Of a stretch of 64,000 nucleotides of DNA, positions 52,124 to 62,630 are shown piece by piece (position 1 is the first letter of the stretch; every line of letters begins with the position of its first letter). A program made the position numbers and the translations under genes. A model generated the notes under the pieces. That model was not told where the DNA came from. It saw only the letters and a program-made list of their open reading frames with translations, and searched no databases. The stretch comes from an uncultured Coprococcus sp. (GTDB taxonomy: Bacteria; Bacillota; Clostridia; Lachnospirales; Lachnospiraceae), in the NCBI GenBank assembly GCA_947626675.1, contig CANQTC010000002.1, positions 62,001 to 126,000 on the forward strand. The letters are read 5' to 3'.

Positions 52124-53818
52124 CTATTCCTTACTGGTAAATGCCTTCAGGCACACATTACAATTCCGGTCTTCCTCTGCTGAATACCACGAAGAACCAT
52201 ACAGGCTGATATAGCCTTCGCCATCCGTAATATCAAAGCTTGCCGTCATATCATCAGCATAATATTCTATGGCAATAGGCAGCTTAGAATCCGGTGTATT
52301 GATATGAACAATAACTGCAAATTTCTTATTGTCCGGTAAATCCACCGGCTCATTCAGATTGACAGTATAATAACCGGCATGTTCCATTTCACCACTCGCA
52401 ACCAGCGTTCTGTTCGTCAGGTCTTCTTTGCTCTGAAAATCCGTAACGACATATACTTCATAACTGGTTCTGTCACCGGTTGCATAAAATGAAACAGCCT
52501 CCAGTTTTTCACCTGCGCCCGCCTGATACGCATTTGCAAAATATGCCTCTTCACTTTCATATCCTAAAACGCCGTCCCAGCCAAGCAGGTCTGACTGATA
52601 GATTTTATCATAATTATCGCTGTCACCAAGCTTTGTATATACGACACTCGTGTTGCAGATATTGGTATCATAATAAGACACATAAAAATAACCGTTATCA
52701 CCAAATTCAGTTCCCCAGCTATTCTTACAGATAAATGCCCCATCGCCTTCCGGTTCTATATTAAAATATTCTTTTGGATAATTATCATCCCATCCGACAA
52801 TGACGATATCATGATTCGTTCCGAACTCACCGTTATAATAATAAGATGCCCGATTGCTGTTGTAATAGTATGAACTGCTGTACGCACTTGTCATATCACA
52901 ATATATAACCGTCTCAACCCCGCCATATTTATATACAGCAGACTTGACTGCTTTGTAATCTTTATTATCAATAATCCTTGCTTCCTCCAGATGCTTGACT
53001 GCCTTCAGTCCATCTACCGTTTCTCCATCGCCATATGAATCGTCCTTTTCCAGTACCGGTCCCTGCCATGCCGCCATATAGGCTATACTCATCTTATATT
53101 GACCGCCGCCCATCTGGTCGCCGCTGAAGCTGTTATTTAACGTCATATGGTCTACAGAAAACTGTAGGTTTTCCGCCGGCATCAGTGTTGTTTCCAATGC
53201 TGCAAGAGAAGCAAACGCCCAACAGGTTCCATATATGCCCTGATCTCTTACCGCTGTCACTCTGTCGTAATCTCTCATGTCATATTTTGCCGGAAGTCTG
53301 TCCTCTGCCGCAATACGCGTAAACGCTACAGTATTTGTCTCATAATCAAAATCACATATATAATTCAGCTCAGTGCATATATCACTTACAGGTACAAATA
53401 GCTGTTCATTCTTTTCTTCCGGCCGTATACTTACCGGTGTAACAACTCCGTTTATATTGACAACATCCATATCCTTATATACTTTTACGGTATTATCGCC
53501 CTTTTCCACCGTAATTGTCCCGTTTGCATACACATTTACCGAACAATTCAGCTTATCAACAAGGGTTTCTACCGGCATCATCACCTTAAGATTATCACTC
53601 ATATAAACCTGATAGATGTTATCTTCTATCTTTTCACCATTGACCGACAGGACAATTCCCTTGTCATTATATTCCTGCGCAATCGCCTTGAGCATATTCA
53701 CGCCTGTACTGCCTGCCGCATCTCCTTTTTCTATCCTGACTTCCGGCTGTCTTACCACTCCGTAATAAAATAAAACGATACCAAATATAAATAATATTCC
53801 TATTAATATCTTTTTCAA
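52124..53818 (-). CDS. Exported papain-like (C1A) cysteine protease
   Basis: 564 residues. N-terminal signal anchor (KKILIGILFIFGIVLFYYGV), a copper-amine-oxidase-like N-terminal domain about 55-165 (VMMPVETLVDKLNCSVNVYA, EQLFVPVSDICTELNY), and a C1A protease about 175-400: nucleophile in DQGIYGTCWAFASLAALET, His in NHDIVIVGWDD, Asn in CKNSWGTEFGDNGYFYVSYY. The C-terminal 150 residues form a lectin-like beta domain seen in related Clostridial proteases. TTG start overlaps the rlmL stop, so translation is coupled. Confidence 0.87.
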   Translation of the reverse strand: MKKILIGILFIFGIVLFYYGVVRQPEVRIEKGDAAGSTGVNMLKAIAQEYNDKGIVLSVNGEKIEDNIYQVYMSDNLKVMMPVETLVDKLNCSVNVYANGTITVEKGDNTVKVYKDMDVVNINGVVTPVSIRPEEKNEQLFVPVSDICTELNYICDFDYETNTVAFTRIAAEDRLPAKYDMRDYDRVTAVRDQGIYGTCWAFASLAALETTLMPAENLQFSVDHMTLNNSFSGDQMGGGQYKMSIAYMAAWQGPVLEKDDSYGDGETVDGLKAVKHLEEARIIDNKDYKAVKSAVYKYGGVETVIYCDMTSAYSSSYYYNSNRASYYYNGEFGTNHDIVIVGWDDNYPKEYFNIEPEGDGAFICKNSWGTEFGDNGYFYVSYYDTNICNTSVVYTKLGDSDNYDKIYQSDLLGWDGVLGYESEEAYFANAYQAGAGEKLEAVSFYATGDRTSYEVYVVTDFQSKEDLTNRTLVASGEMEHAGYYTVNLNEPVDLPDNKKFAVIVHINTPDSKLPIAIEYYADDMTASFDITDGEGYISLYGSSWYSAEEDRNCNVCLKAFTSKE

Positions 53819-54972
53819 TCCAGTTCTCTCTTTCTCTTAGGCGGTTTTGGCCCCATAAACTGATAAAAATATGATTTAATCATACCATTATAGATTTTTC
53901 TATTTTTATCTGCTTTTCTTCCTATGTACTTCTCTGCATCTTCATAAGACGTAATCAGGAACATTGACCAGTCGGAAAGTCTGTTAAAACCCTCGCCGAT
54001 TGTCTTATATAACGCAGGCAGTTCCTCTTTTTCTTCAAGCCTTTCTCCATATGGGGGATTTGTTATTATAAATCCGTATTTCTTTGGATTACGCAGCTGC
54101 CTTACATCCCTTTGCTGAAAATGGATATAATTATCAACGCCGGCTGCTCTTGCATTTTCCATAGCACATTTTATAATATCGTTATCAATATCATATCCCT
54201 GGATATTCATATGAATATCATGTCGAATGATATCATTTGCCTCATCTATGACGTTGTACCACATTTTCTTATTTCCAAGCTTAACCCACTCAGCAGCAAG
54301 AAATTCTCTGTCGATTCCCGGTGCAATATTCGCGCCTATCATCGCCGCTTCTATCGGAAATGTTCCGCTTCCGCAGAAAGGGTCTACAAGGATTCTGTCG
54401 CTGTTCCACGGTGTCAGCATAATTAATGCCGCCGCAAGCGTCTCCGATATCGGCGCTTTTCCCACCAGCTTTCTATAACCTCTCTTATGAAGGGATACCC
54501 CTGATGTATCAAGTGCGATTGTTACAATATCCTTAAATATGAATACTCTTACCGGATAACTTGCGCCATCTTCCGAAAACCATGAAACATGGTATGTCTG
54601 TTTCATTCTCTCCACCATCGCCTTTTTCACGATGGACTGTATATCGGACGGGCTGAACAAGGCACTTTTATTGGATGTTGCCTTCGATACCCAGAATTTC
54701 GCATCTCTGGTCAGATATTTCTCCCATGGTATATCTTTTGTACCTTCAAATAATTCATCAAATGTAGTCGCCTGAAAACTCCCACATTTAAGCATAATTC
54801 TCTCGGCTGTACGGATAAACATATTGGCTCTTGCGACAGCCTCTTCGTCACCTGCAAATGTTATTCTTCCGTCTTCAACCCGAACAATATCATATCCTAA
54901 ATCCATTATTTCCTTTTTTAATACAGCCTCCAAACCAAAATGACATGGCGCTATCAGTTCTATTTTATTCAT
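53815..54972 (-). CDS. rlmL: THUMP-domain 23S rRNA guanine-N2-methyltransferase
   Basis: 385 residues, as in B. subtilis YpsC. N-terminal ferredoxin-like and THUMP domains to about residue 160 (IELIAPCHFGLEAVLKKEI), then a class I methyltransferase: LVDPFCGSGTFPIEAAMIGA, GYDIDNDIIKCAMENARAAG and FIITNPPYGERL (NPPY). Member of the RlmL/RlmK N-terminal half family. The ATG at 54972 lacks a close RBS. Confidence 0.93.
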   Translation of the reverse strand: MNKIELIAPCHFGLEAVLKKEIMDLGYDIVRVEDGRITFAGDEEAVARANMFIRTAERIMLKCGSFQATTFDELFEGTKDIPWEKYLTRDAKFWVSKATSNKSALFSPSDIQSIVKKAMVERMKQTYHVSWFSEDGASYPVRVFIFKDIVTIALDTSGVSLHKRGYRKLVGKAPISETLAAALIMLTPWNSDRILVDPFCGSGTFPIEAAMIGANIAPGIDREFLAAEWVKLGNKKMWYNVIDEANDIIRHDIHMNIQGYDIDNDIIKCAMENARAAGVDNYIHFQQRDVRQLRNPKKYGFIITNPPYGERLEEKEELPALYKTIGEGFNRLSDWSMFLITSYEDAEKYIGRKADKNRKIYNGMIKSYFYQFMGPKPPKRKRELD

Positions 54973-55108
54973 GTACTTTTCTATAATCTCCTCGGAATTT
55001 TAATGTTACCTGCTAATTACTTGATTCATACACTTATGAATTTCACAATTTGCTGTTTCATTTCATAATACTGTCTATATTTTTTGCTGTCAATAAAATA
55101 TCGTCATC

Positions 55109-55417
55109 TTATCGTTCTCTTGTAAGTGTTCCTTTATATTGCACAAGGCCGCCAATCGTATTGATAACCTTATATCCTTCCTGAGAAAGCAGCTTAGAAG
55201 CAAGGGTACTGCCGCCGCCATACATACAATACAACAAAATATACTTGCTCTTTGGCAGTGAAAAATGTCCTGACTGAATTTCCTCAAGTGGTACATTTAC
55301 AGCCATCGGTATGTGTCCTTTCAAAAATTCTTCTTTAGAACGCACATCGACAATGATACCGCCATAACGGACAGCCTCCTGTAATATATTCTTTATCGGA
55401 ATACTGACAAATTTCAT
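55109..55417 (-). CDS. Rhodanese-like domain protein
   Basis: 102 residues, one rhodanese domain: IIVDVRSKEEFLKGHIPMAV, NVPLEEI and active-site loop LLYCMYGGGSTLAS with the persulfide cysteine. RBS GGTGAG. A sulfur carrier or regulatory rhodanese; partner unknown. Confidence 0.9.
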   Translation of the reverse strand: MKFVSIPIKNILQEAVRYGGIIVDVRSKEEFLKGHIPMAVNVPLEEIQSGHFSLPKSKYILLYCMYGGGSTLASKLLSQEGYKVINTIGGLVQYKGTLTRER

Positions 55418-55476
55418 CTATCTCACCCCCATATTAAAAAGAATATCTTTCCATATATATGGTATGAGCAATTTTA

Positions 55477-56772
55477 TTAATATGTACCTAAATCCTCCAG
55501 CAATAACAGATTATATTTCCATTTCAGAATTCTCATAACAGAATCGTCTATTCTGCTGATATCTATTTCTCCATTTTTTACAGCTTCCACAACTGCCGCA
55601 TACTGCGTTTCATAATCGGATACAATCATCATGTCATTTCCCGCCTTTACTGCCTGTACCGCCACTGCGTCTGCCTCTGCATAATCAGCTGCGCCGCTCA
55701 TTGCAAGGTCATCGGTAATAATTACCCCATCAAATTTCAAATCCTCTCTCAGTATCTTATGTACCTTCTCTGAAAGCGAAGCAGGAAACTCATCATCCAT
55801 ACATAATACAATATTGTGGCTTACAAGAACGCAGTCCGCTCCGGCAGCTATCCCAGCTTCAAACGGAAGAAAATCCTGCTCTTCAAATGTATCATAGTCC
55901 CTTAAATCCGTAACCATACCGGTATGGGTATCTCCGTTATTTCCATAACCGGGAAAATGCTTCAGTACACACCCCATATGCTCCTCCTTCATGGCCGTCA
56001 CTATCTTATCTGCAAATTCACATGTTTCATTGATATTCTCACCAAATGCCCTTTCATACATAAAATCACCATAGTCAACCGAATAATCAACCACCGGTGC
56101 GAAATTCACATTAATCCCAAGCGATTTTAAAAGCTTTGATTTCTTATGAGAGTCAGCGGTAACGGCATCATAACCGCCCAGTTCATAAAGCTGTCTCGGT
56201 GACTGAAAGGCATCATCGACAAGCGCGTAATTATAACCGATTCTTGTAACGGTTCCACCTTCTTCGTCAATCCCAATAAACAAAGGATACTTGCTGTTGC
56301 TTTGAAAATTTTCTATGTAATCCCATATCTCTGAAGACGTTTTATCGCCCACATCCTTCCCAAACAATATCAAACCGCCGGGATGATAGGTATCAAACAT
56401 TTCCTTATCATAGGATGCATCAGCTCTGATAAAAAACATCTGTCCAACCTTTTCTTCAACAGACATATTGTTTAAAAGCGCTGTCAGCTCTTTATCTGCC
56501 AGTTCCTCAGGCGATTCCGTCTGTTCCTCTGTCGTTATGCGCTTTTCTTCCTCATATGAGGTGGAAAGGGCAGTTGACTCGTCTGTATCGACGGTTGCGA
56601 TTGCTTCTGCCGCCCCATCATCCTTTTCATTTCCACTGTCATCCGTAGTAAAAATACAGGTCAGAAACAATATAATTAAAATCAATACAATCAAAAAACC
56701 AACAACGGTACTGTTGATAGCTGTGAGTACTTTTTTCACATCACGCCTTGTTTTTAACTTTTGTTTTTTCAT
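55477..56772 (-). CDS. nagZ: GH3 beta-N-acetylhexosaminidase, NagZ-like, membrane-anchored
   Basis: 431 residues. One N-terminal helix (about 22-44), an acidic linker, then a GH3 barrel: VGQMFFIRADASYDKEMFDT, PGGLILFGKDVG, IDEEGGTVTRIG, VLKHFPGYGNNGDTHTGM with the His-Asp catalytic loop, and VIITDDLAMSGAADYAEA with the nucleophile Asp. Outside the cell it would trim N-acetylglucosamine from peptidoglycan. Start 56772 has GGGAG seven bases upstream. Confidence 0.92.
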   Translation of the reverse strand: MKKQKLKTRRDVKKVLTAINSTVVGFLIVLILIILFLTCIFTTDDSGNEKDDGAAEAIATVDTDESTALSTSYEEEKRITTEEQTESPEELADKELTALLNNMSVEEKVGQMFFIRADASYDKEMFDTYHPGGLILFGKDVGDKTSSEIWDYIENFQSNSKYPLFIGIDEEGGTVTRIGYNYALVDDAFQSPRQLYELGGYDAVTADSHKKSKLLKSLGINVNFAPVVDYSVDYGDFMYERAFGENINETCEFADKIVTAMKEEHMGCVLKHFPGYGNNGDTHTGMVTDLRDYDTFEEQDFLPFEAGIAAGADCVLVSHNIVLCMDDEFPASLSEKVHKILREDLKFDGVIITDDLAMSGAADYAEADAVAVQAVKAGNDMMIVSDYETQYAAVVEAVKNGEIDISRIDDSVMRILKWKYNLLLLEDLGTY

Positions 56773-56796
56773 TTGTAATCTCCCAAATACGAAAAT

Positions 56797-56834
56797 AAAG
56801 GTCACAGTCCTTTATATATCAGATTGTGACCTTT
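56797..56834. terminator. Terminator between the repeat protein gene and nagZ
   Basis: AAAGGTCACA pairs with TGTGACCTTT around an 18-base loop, then TTTC on the plus side and TTTATTTTCG on the minus side. It follows the stop at 56874 and precedes nagZ. Confidence 0.65.
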
Positions 56835-56873
56835 TCATGTTTTAAATACTACCTTCTGCTATCTGCAATTTGT

Positions 56874-57086
56874 TTATTTAGAAGAATTTGTTGCATTCGT
56901 AGCATTCTTTGCATTTGATGCGTTTGTTGCATTTGTCGCATTTGATGCACTGTTTGTGCTTGCTGATGTCTTGTCCATAGCTTTGTCAGACGCCTTATTA
57001 GATGCCTTATTTGAAGCCTTATTCTTTGAATAATCAGACGCAGACGCATCGTTGTAACTGTTTGAAGCATATTTGTTATTTGACAT
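56874..57086 (-). CDS. Small low-complexity Asn/Ala/Ser/Lys repeat protein
   Basis: 70 residues, strongly hydrophilic, made of short repeats: KNKASNKASNKASDK then SNATNATNASNAKNATNATN. The DNA is a run of 9- and 12-base variants of GCATTTGTT on the plus strand. The ATG at 57086 has only a GGGGGTG-like site; upstream in-frame ATGs exist to 57194. Coding is supported by clean frame and the terminator after it. Function unknown; it might be a small acid-soluble or coat-type peptide, but it lacks the SASP motif. Confidence 0.5.
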   Translation of the reverse strand: MSNNKYASNSYNDASASDYSKNKASNKASNKASDKAMDKTSASTNSASNATNATNASNAKNATNATNSSK

Positions 57087-57223
57087 ATCTATGCACCCCC
57101 ACTCATTTTTATCAGCTTTTTTATGATTTATTTTGCTGACAATAGTATTTTGTGCAAATGCGTAAACAATATTCTTCATACATCCACATAACATTTATTA
57201 CATCTGATGGTAAAAAATTACTT

Positions 57224-59866
57224 TTATTTTTTTAACTGGGCAAGTCTTTCTGCTACCTGCGCCGCCATTTCCGTATATTTTGCAAGCTTTGATTTTTCTT
57301 CTTCTACTTTGGCAGCAGGCGCTTTATCTACAAATTTCGGATTTGCAAGCATACCTGACGCCCTCTTTATCTCTCCCTCAAGTCTTGTTTTTTCTTTTTC
57401 AAGCCGTTCAATTTCCTTATCAATATCAACAAGCTCTGCAAGAGGAATATAAACTGCTGCATCATGAATAAGCGTAGAAACAGCATTTTCATCGATGCCT
57501 GTCTTATCCGCCTGTACAAATACTTCACTGGCATAACCAAGTGTGGCAAAGAAATTCTTTGACGATTCAAAGATATCTCTTATCTCAGACTTTGCGGATA
57601 CTACATATACAGTAGCCTTCTTACTAGGCGGTACATTCATTCCCGTACGAAGATTTCTGATTGCACGAACAGCTGCTTTAATCGTATCAACTGCTGTTTC
57701 ATCCTCCTTGAAGCTCCACGCTGATTTCTTAACAGGCCAGTCAGAAATCATAATGGACTCCTCTTCATCCTGAATATTACAGAATATCTCTTCTGTAATA
57801 AACGGCATATATGGATGTAAGAGTTTAAGCGCCTGTATAAGCACTGTCTTCAGCGTCCAAAGCGCTGCTGCCTTTGTAGTGTCATCATCGTTATAAAGTC
57901 TTGGCTTCACCATCTCGATATACCAGTCACAAAATTCTTCCCAGATAAAGTCATATACTTTAGATACGGCAATACCCAGCTCATACTTCTCCATATTATC
58001 AGTCATCTCTTCTGCCAGGTCATTTACTTTAGAAAGAATCCATCTGTCGGCAATCGTAAGCTCAGAAAGCTTCACTTCCGATATGTCTGCTTTTTCTACA
58101 TTCATCATGATAAATCTGGCGGCATTCCAGATTTTATTTGCAAAATTCCTTGAATTTTCTACTCTTTCCCAATAGAAACGCATATCATTTCCGGGTGCAT
58201 TTCCCGTAATCAGTGTAAGACGAAGTGCATCTGCACCATATTTGTCAATCACCTCAAGCGGGTCAATACCATTTCCAAGTGATTTACTCATCTTACGTCC
58301 TTTGTCATCACGCACAAGTCCATGAATCAGAACATGCTTAAACGGACTTACCCCTGTCTGCTCAATAGCTGAAAATACCATTCTGATTACCCAGAAGAAT
58401 ATGATATCATATCCTGTTACCAGTACGCTTGTCGGATAGAAGTAATCAAGTTCCGGTGTCTTCTCCGGCCAGCCAAGTGTTGAAAATGGCCATAATGCTG
58501 ATGAAAACCATGTATCAAGCGTATCCTCATCCTGTGTCAGATGTGTACATCCGCATTTCGGACATACTGTTGGTATCTCCCTGCTGACAATTACTTCGTG
58601 ACAATCATCACAATACCATGCAGGGATTCTGTGTCCCCACCATAACTGTCTTGAGATACACCAGTCACGAATATTGGTAAGCCAATGGATATATGTTTTA
58701 TCAAACTGCTCCGGTACAAATGACAAATCATCTGTCTTTACCATATCAAGCGCAGCCTGCCCCATCTCTTTCATACGAACAAACCACTGTGGCTTAATCA
58801 TCGGCTCTACAGTCGTTTTGCATCGGTCATGTGTTCCTACATTATGGCTGTGCGGAACGACTTTCACGAGAAGTCCCAGTGCGTCAAGGTCTGCTACCAT
58901 CTGTTTTCTTGCTTCATAGCGGTCCAACCCTGCATATTTGCCGCCAAGCTCATTAATCGTTGCATCATCATTTAAAATATTAATTTCTTCAAGATTATGC
59001 CGTTTTCCAACCTCAAAGTCATTTGGGTCATGCGCCGGAGTAATCTTCACACAACCTGTTCCAAATTCCTTATCTACATATGCATCAGCAATAACAGGAA
59101 TCTGTCTTCCTGTCAGCGGAAGTTCAAGCATCTTTCCAACGATATCCGTATATCTTTCATCATCCGGATTGACAGCTACGGCTGTATCTCCAAGAAGTGT
59201 TTCAGGTCTTGTCGTTGCTATCTCCACAAATCTTCCCGGTTCTCCTACTACAGGATAATTAATATGCCAGAAATGTCCTTCCTGCTCCTCATGGATAACC
59301 TCAGCGTCTGATATGGAAGTCTTACATACAGGACACCAGTTTATGATTCTGCTTCCTTTGTAGATATATCCCTTTTCATAAAGATTGACAAATACTTCTT
59401 TTACTGCATTGGAACAGCCTTCATCCATCGTAAAGCGTTCTCTGTCCCAGTCAGCCGATGAACCCATCTTCTTAAGCTGGCTTACAATACGGTTGCCATA
59501 TTCTTCTTTCCATGCCCACGCATGTTTTAAAAATTCTTCTCTGCCGATTTCCTTCTTATCGATTCCCTGCTCTTTCAGCTTCTCTGTAACCTTTACCTCT
59601 GTTGCAATCGCTGCATGGTCTGTTCCCGGCTGCCAAAGCGCCGAATAACCCTGCATCCTCTTAAAACGAATCAGGATATCCTGCATGGTATTATCAAGGG
59701 CATGACCCATATGAAGCTGTCCTGTTACATTTGGAGGCGGCATTACAATCGTAAATGGCTTTTTGCTTCTGTCTACCTCGGCATGAAAATATTTTTTTTC
59801 TTCCCATTTTCTATAGAGTCTGTCCTCTATCTGGGAAGGATTGTAAGTTTTTTCTAATTCTTTCAT
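57224..59866 (-). CDS. valS: Valyl-tRNA synthetase
   Basis: Charges tRNA-Val. 880 residues, standard. Class I signature HMGH at residues 52-55 in [15 protein letters not shown], editing domain about 190-320, KMSKS loop [17 protein letters not shown], and the C-terminal coiled coil ([20 protein letters not shown]). RBS AAAGGA region before the ATG at 59866. Expression is under the T-box leader directly upstream. Confidence 0.98.
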   Translation of the reverse strand: MKELEKTYNPSQIEDRLYRKWEEKKYFHAEVDRSKKPFTIVMPPPNVTGQLHMGHALDNTMQDILIRFKRMQGYSALWQPGTDHAAIATEVKVTEKLKEQGIDKKEIGREEFLKHAWAWKEEYGNRIVSQLKKMGSSADWDRERFTMDEGCSNAVKEVFVNLYEKGYIYKGSRIINWCPVCKTSISDAEVIHEEQEGHFWHINYPVVGEPGRFVEIATTRPETLLGDTAVAVNPDDERYTDIVGKMLELPLTGRQIPVIADAYVDKEFGTGCVKITPAHDPNDFEVGKRHNLEEINILNDDATINELGGKYAGLDRYEARKQMVADLDALGLLVKVVPHSHNVGTHDRCKTTVEPMIKPQWFVRMKEMGQAALDMVKTDDLSFVPEQFDKTYIHWLTNIRDWCISRQLWWGHRIPAWYCDDCHEVIVSREIPTVCPKCGCTHLTQDEDTLDTWFSSALWPFSTLGWPEKTPELDYFYPTSVLVTGYDIIFFWVIRMVFSAIEQTGVSPFKHVLIHGLVRDDKGRKMSKSLGNGIDPLEVIDKYGADALRLTLITGNAPGNDMRFYWERVENSRNFANKIWNAARFIMMNVEKADISEVKLSELTIADRWILSKVNDLAEEMTDNMEKYELGIAVSKVYDFIWEEFCDWYIEMVKPRLYNDDDTTKAAALWTLKTVLIQALKLLHPYMPFITEEIFCNIQDEEESIMISDWPVKKSAWSFKEDETAVDTIKAAVRAIRNLRTGMNVPPSKKATVYVVSAKSEIRDIFESSKNFFATLGYASEVFVQADKTGIDENAVSTLIHDAAVYIPLAELVDIDKEIERLEKEKTRLEGEIKRASGMLANPKFVDKAPAAKVEEEKSKLAKYTEMAAQVAERLAQLKK

Positions 59867-59946
59867 TCTTCTTTCCTTTCTCTTCTCCTACGACAGGCCA
59901 TTATAAAACAATCCATATCTATACGTTTTTCAATGACCTGAATATT

Positions 59947-60233
59947 AAAAAAAGCCCTTCAATATATAGAATTATATATTGAAGGGCGAATCATCGCGTT
60001 ACCACCTTAATTTATTACTTATCTTATTCTTTAACGGGAACGAACCGGTGTACTCTAGTAATATGACGCTCCGCTTATGTGCTTTCTTCTGCCATACGTT
60101 CAATTACACAGCTACAAAGCTACCTTCCTATTATCCTTCCTTAAAAATCCTTTCAGCCTGTGGAATTTTCTCTCTGTAAAGGGGTGTTAATATTACTCCT
60201 CTTTGTCATTGCTTTTACCATATTTTTTAATCT
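59947..60233 (-). promoter_or_regulatory. T-box riboswitch of valS
   Basis: Conserved T-box AAGGTGGTAACGCG at 60008-59995, then a terminator stem GCCCTTCAATATATA-class 15-bp hairpin (59987-59954) and seven Ts to 59947. Stem I side shows GACAAAGAGGAGTAA at about 60208-60194 and CAGAGAGAAAA. A GUA triplet in GGAAGGTAGC at about 60121 is the likely valine specifier codon, assigned tentatively. Uncharged tRNA-Val would pair with it and with the T-box and prevent termination. Confidence 0.92.
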
Positions 60234-60239
60234 ATTGTG

Positions 60240-60269
60240 ATAGTACAACATATCCGTTTCTCCTGTCAA
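60240..60269 (-). promoter_or_regulatory. Promoter of the valS T-box leader
   Basis: TTGACA (60269-60264), 18-base spacer, TACTAT (60245-60240), giving a leader of about 370 bases ahead of valS. Confidence 0.65.
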
Positions 60270-60304
60270 GAAATTTTATAAATGTACCATCGTAAATTCT
60301 ATCT

Positions 60305-60955
60305 TCAATCCACATATAAATAAAATGTATTTTCACCATCACCTGTCTGACAAAGCATACCGCTTAGCGCTGTACCTTCTTTATATTCCGTTGCTGCATT
60401 TTCTCCGCCTGCTATGATAACGGATATCTCCTGCCCGGCAGAAACACCAAATGTGTTTTCGGCGATATCTGTTACCTCACCCAAAAATATTTCTCCTTTA
60501 ACCGTCACTATCTTGATTTCGGCAGGCACAGACTGCTCCTCCATATCATCTTCATGCGCTTTTGTTACACTCTCCTGCACTTGCTCCGCCTCAGCCGCTG
60601 CACCTGCAGTATCTGAATTTTTGCCGGTTGCCTGGGTTGCATTATTACTATTATCAAACATTACTGCATTTTCACTTTTTGTCCTGTTATCCTTTAACAA
60701 TGGCGTCACGAGTACTGCTGCAAATACTACAGCCGCAATCCCTATTCCTGCTCCGATATACCGAAGTTTTTTCTTTTTAGGCGCTTGATACTCTCCATTC
60801 TTCTCTTCTGAACCACCTGAACTTTTCTGACCAAGTCCGGCTTCGATTTTTGTCCAGATACCCTCGGTGTCAATATCAAGATTATCTGCATATTGATTCA
60901 GCAGCTTATCGTCCTGTATCTCAGCATTTTCTTTATTATTTCTGTCTAATCCCAT
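60305..60955 (-). CDS. Membrane protein, probable anti-sigma factor
   Basis: 216 residues. Cytoplasmic N-terminus about 1-65 with KLLNQYADNLDIDTEGIWTK, one helix about 67-88 (YIGAGIGIAAVVFAAVLVTP), a low-complexity stretch and a beta-rich C-terminal domain (KIVTVKGEIFLGEVTDIAEN). Its ATG at 60955 overlaps the end of the sigma factor gene by 10 bases, with AGGAGG eight bases upstream. Role inferred from topology and gene order. Confidence 0.65.
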   Translation of the reverse strand: MGLDRNNKENAEIQDDKLLNQYADNLDIDTEGIWTKIEAGLGQKSSGGSEEKNGEYQAPKKKKLRYIGAGIGIAAVVFAAVLVTPLLKDNRTKSENAVMFDNSNNATQATGKNSDTAGAAAEAEQVQESVTKAHEDDMEEQSVPAEIKIVTVKGEIFLGEVTDIAENTFGVSAGQEISVIIAGGENAATEYKEGTALSGMLCQTGDGENTFYLYVD

Positions 60956-61473
60956 TTCTGACACCTCCTTAACTTCTTGATTGCACTGTTATAAAGCCAG
61001 CTTACCGTTCCCTGCGGTTTATTTAAAAGCTCTGCGATATCTTTAAATGTAAATCCGCCCACAACCTTTAAATCCAGTACCTGTCGTTCATCGTACTTTA
61101 ATGTTTCCATAGCCTCTTTCATCGTAAGACTTAATACAGACTGTTCCTCAAAGCTTTTTTCATCCCGTTCTGTTTCCGGAAGTTCATCTACCACCATTTC
61201 TCTGTCCAGCTTTCTAATTCTGTCGATTGCCATATTTCTGGCAATGGTAGCAAGCCATTTTTTATGCCCGTTCCCGGGTTTATATTTCCCTGCTATACGA
61301 TATAACTTTATAAACAGCTCTGAAGTAATATCCTCTGCTTCTTCGCGGCTTTTTATCGTATCATATATAACAGAATAAACAAGCTTCACATAGGCTTCAT
61401 ATATTTCCTTCAATGCATCTTGGCTGCCATGCCTCATGGCAGACATCCGCTCATTAAATTCTTTATCCGTCAT
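60946..61473 (-). CDS. ECF-type sigma factor
   Basis: 175 residues. Region 2 about 15-85 (EIYEAYVKLVYSVIYDTIKS, EEAEDITSELFIKLYRIA, GHKKWLATIARNMAIDRIRK) and region 4 about 120-172 (LKYDERQVLDLKVVGGFTFK, DIAELLNKPQGTVSWLYNSA). GAGGGG before the ATG. Probably controls its own operon with the membrane partner at 60305; signal unknown. Different in sequence from the sigma at 26509. Confidence 0.92.
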   Translation of the reverse strand: MTDKEFNERMSAMRHGSQDALKEIYEAYVKLVYSVIYDTIKSREEAEDITSELFIKLYRIAGKYKPGNGHKKWLATIARNMAIDRIRKLDREMVVDELPETERDEKSFEEQSVLSLTMKEAMETLKYDERQVLDLKVVGGFTFKDIAELLNKPQGTVSWLYNSAIKKLRRCQKWD

Positions 61474-61526
61474 TTTTTCCCCTCTCTTTACCTATACGTT
61501 TTCAATCTGATTTTTTATTGAAAAAA

Positions 61527-62492
61527 CTATTTCTTTTTCCTGCAGCTAAGCAGTTCCATAACATATGTTTTCTTATTTTCTGCAAATGAAAAATTCCACG
61601 GAAGATACAGATTGTCAACAATTTCCATATCGCAATCCTTATGAACAGATATATCCTTCGCAAGCTGTTTTGCACCTTCTATCAGGTGAATATTCTTTAT
61701 CACCGTATCATCCTTCTTCTTAATACCTTCTATTGCTTTTAAAGCCTCTGCCTCATCGCCATATACCGCCAACAATTCATAACCATATATTATGATTTCA
61801 GCGGTAACTTGATATAGTAAATCATTCATACGTTCTATCGCAACATCATTTAATCCTGCAATACTATTTTCTATATGAAGAAGCTCCTGTTCTTCATAAT
61901 GGTTCCGATACGCATATAAAAGAGCTGCAAGCCTTGAATTCAATTGGCTGTGTATACCTGCTGCAACACTGATATCAGCAATAAATCCATCTGCCATATT
62001 CATCTTACTCCGGTTATGCTCTCCTATTTTGGTAAGCTGGCTGATTACAAGTTCTGCATCCGCGCCATCCGCAAGAAGCGCTTCATACATCTTATAGTCT
62101 TCCTCACTGATATGCCAGAATGGTATATCGGTAAGCACTGTATTATCATCTAATGCATATTTCGCTTTTGCTTTTTTTAATGAAGCAATATCTCTGTCTA
62201 TCAATATCAGTTTTCCATATTTTTCAAGCCTTGCAAGGTCAATATCATTTGCTTTTCCTGCACCCCATATGCATACCACAGGCTTTGGCTTACCCAGTTT
62301 TTCTATCGTATTAATAATATAATCCGTAACCTGCTTACGATATCTTTCCCAGCCTTCATAAGCCCCGGGTATCGTCTCCGACTCTGTCAATTTCTTTAAT
62401 ATGCTGTCTTTCATTTGGTCATCTACCATATTCCTTTCATGCATAAGCGTTCTTAAGTTTATTATTCTTATCCGGACATCAGCCGGCTTCAC
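61527..62492 (-). CDS. Unknown protein with Rossmann methyltransferase-like domain
   Basis: Up to 321 residues, no signal peptide. About residue 75-120 has VVCIWGAGKANDIDLARLEK followed by KLILIDRDIASLKKAKAKYA, the pattern of a SAM-binding motif I with an acidic residue closing the second strand. The remaining part is helical (NRSKMNMADGFIADISVAAG) and ends with CRKKK. Starts at 62492 (GTG), 62444 and 62429 (ATG after AAAGG) are all possible. No family name is recognised; substrate unknown. Confidence 0.6.
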   Translation of the reverse strand: MKPADVRIRIINLRTLMHERNMVDDQMKDSILKKLTESETIPGAYEGWERYRKQVTDYIINTIEKLGKPKPVVCIWGAGKANDIDLARLEKYGKLILIDRDIASLKKAKAKYALDDNTVLTDIPFWHISEEDYKMYEALLADGADAELVISQLTKIGEHNRSKMNMADGFIADISVAAGIHSQLNSRLAALLYAYRNHYEEQELLHIENSIAGLNDVAIERMNDLLYQVTAEIIIYGYELLAVYGDEAEALKAIEGIKKKDDTVIKNIHLIEGAKQLAKDISVHKDCDMEIVDNLYLPWNFSFAENKKTYVMELLSCRKKK

Positions 62493-62630
62493 AATCTTTA
62501 TTAAGTTTTAATATACCATATCTATATTTTGTTGTATAATAAAATCGGTTTTACAAACCACAAATGTTTTATCAAACAATACATACCGTATAACTCATGC
62601 AGAATACCGAATGATTAAAAGGAGTTTTAA

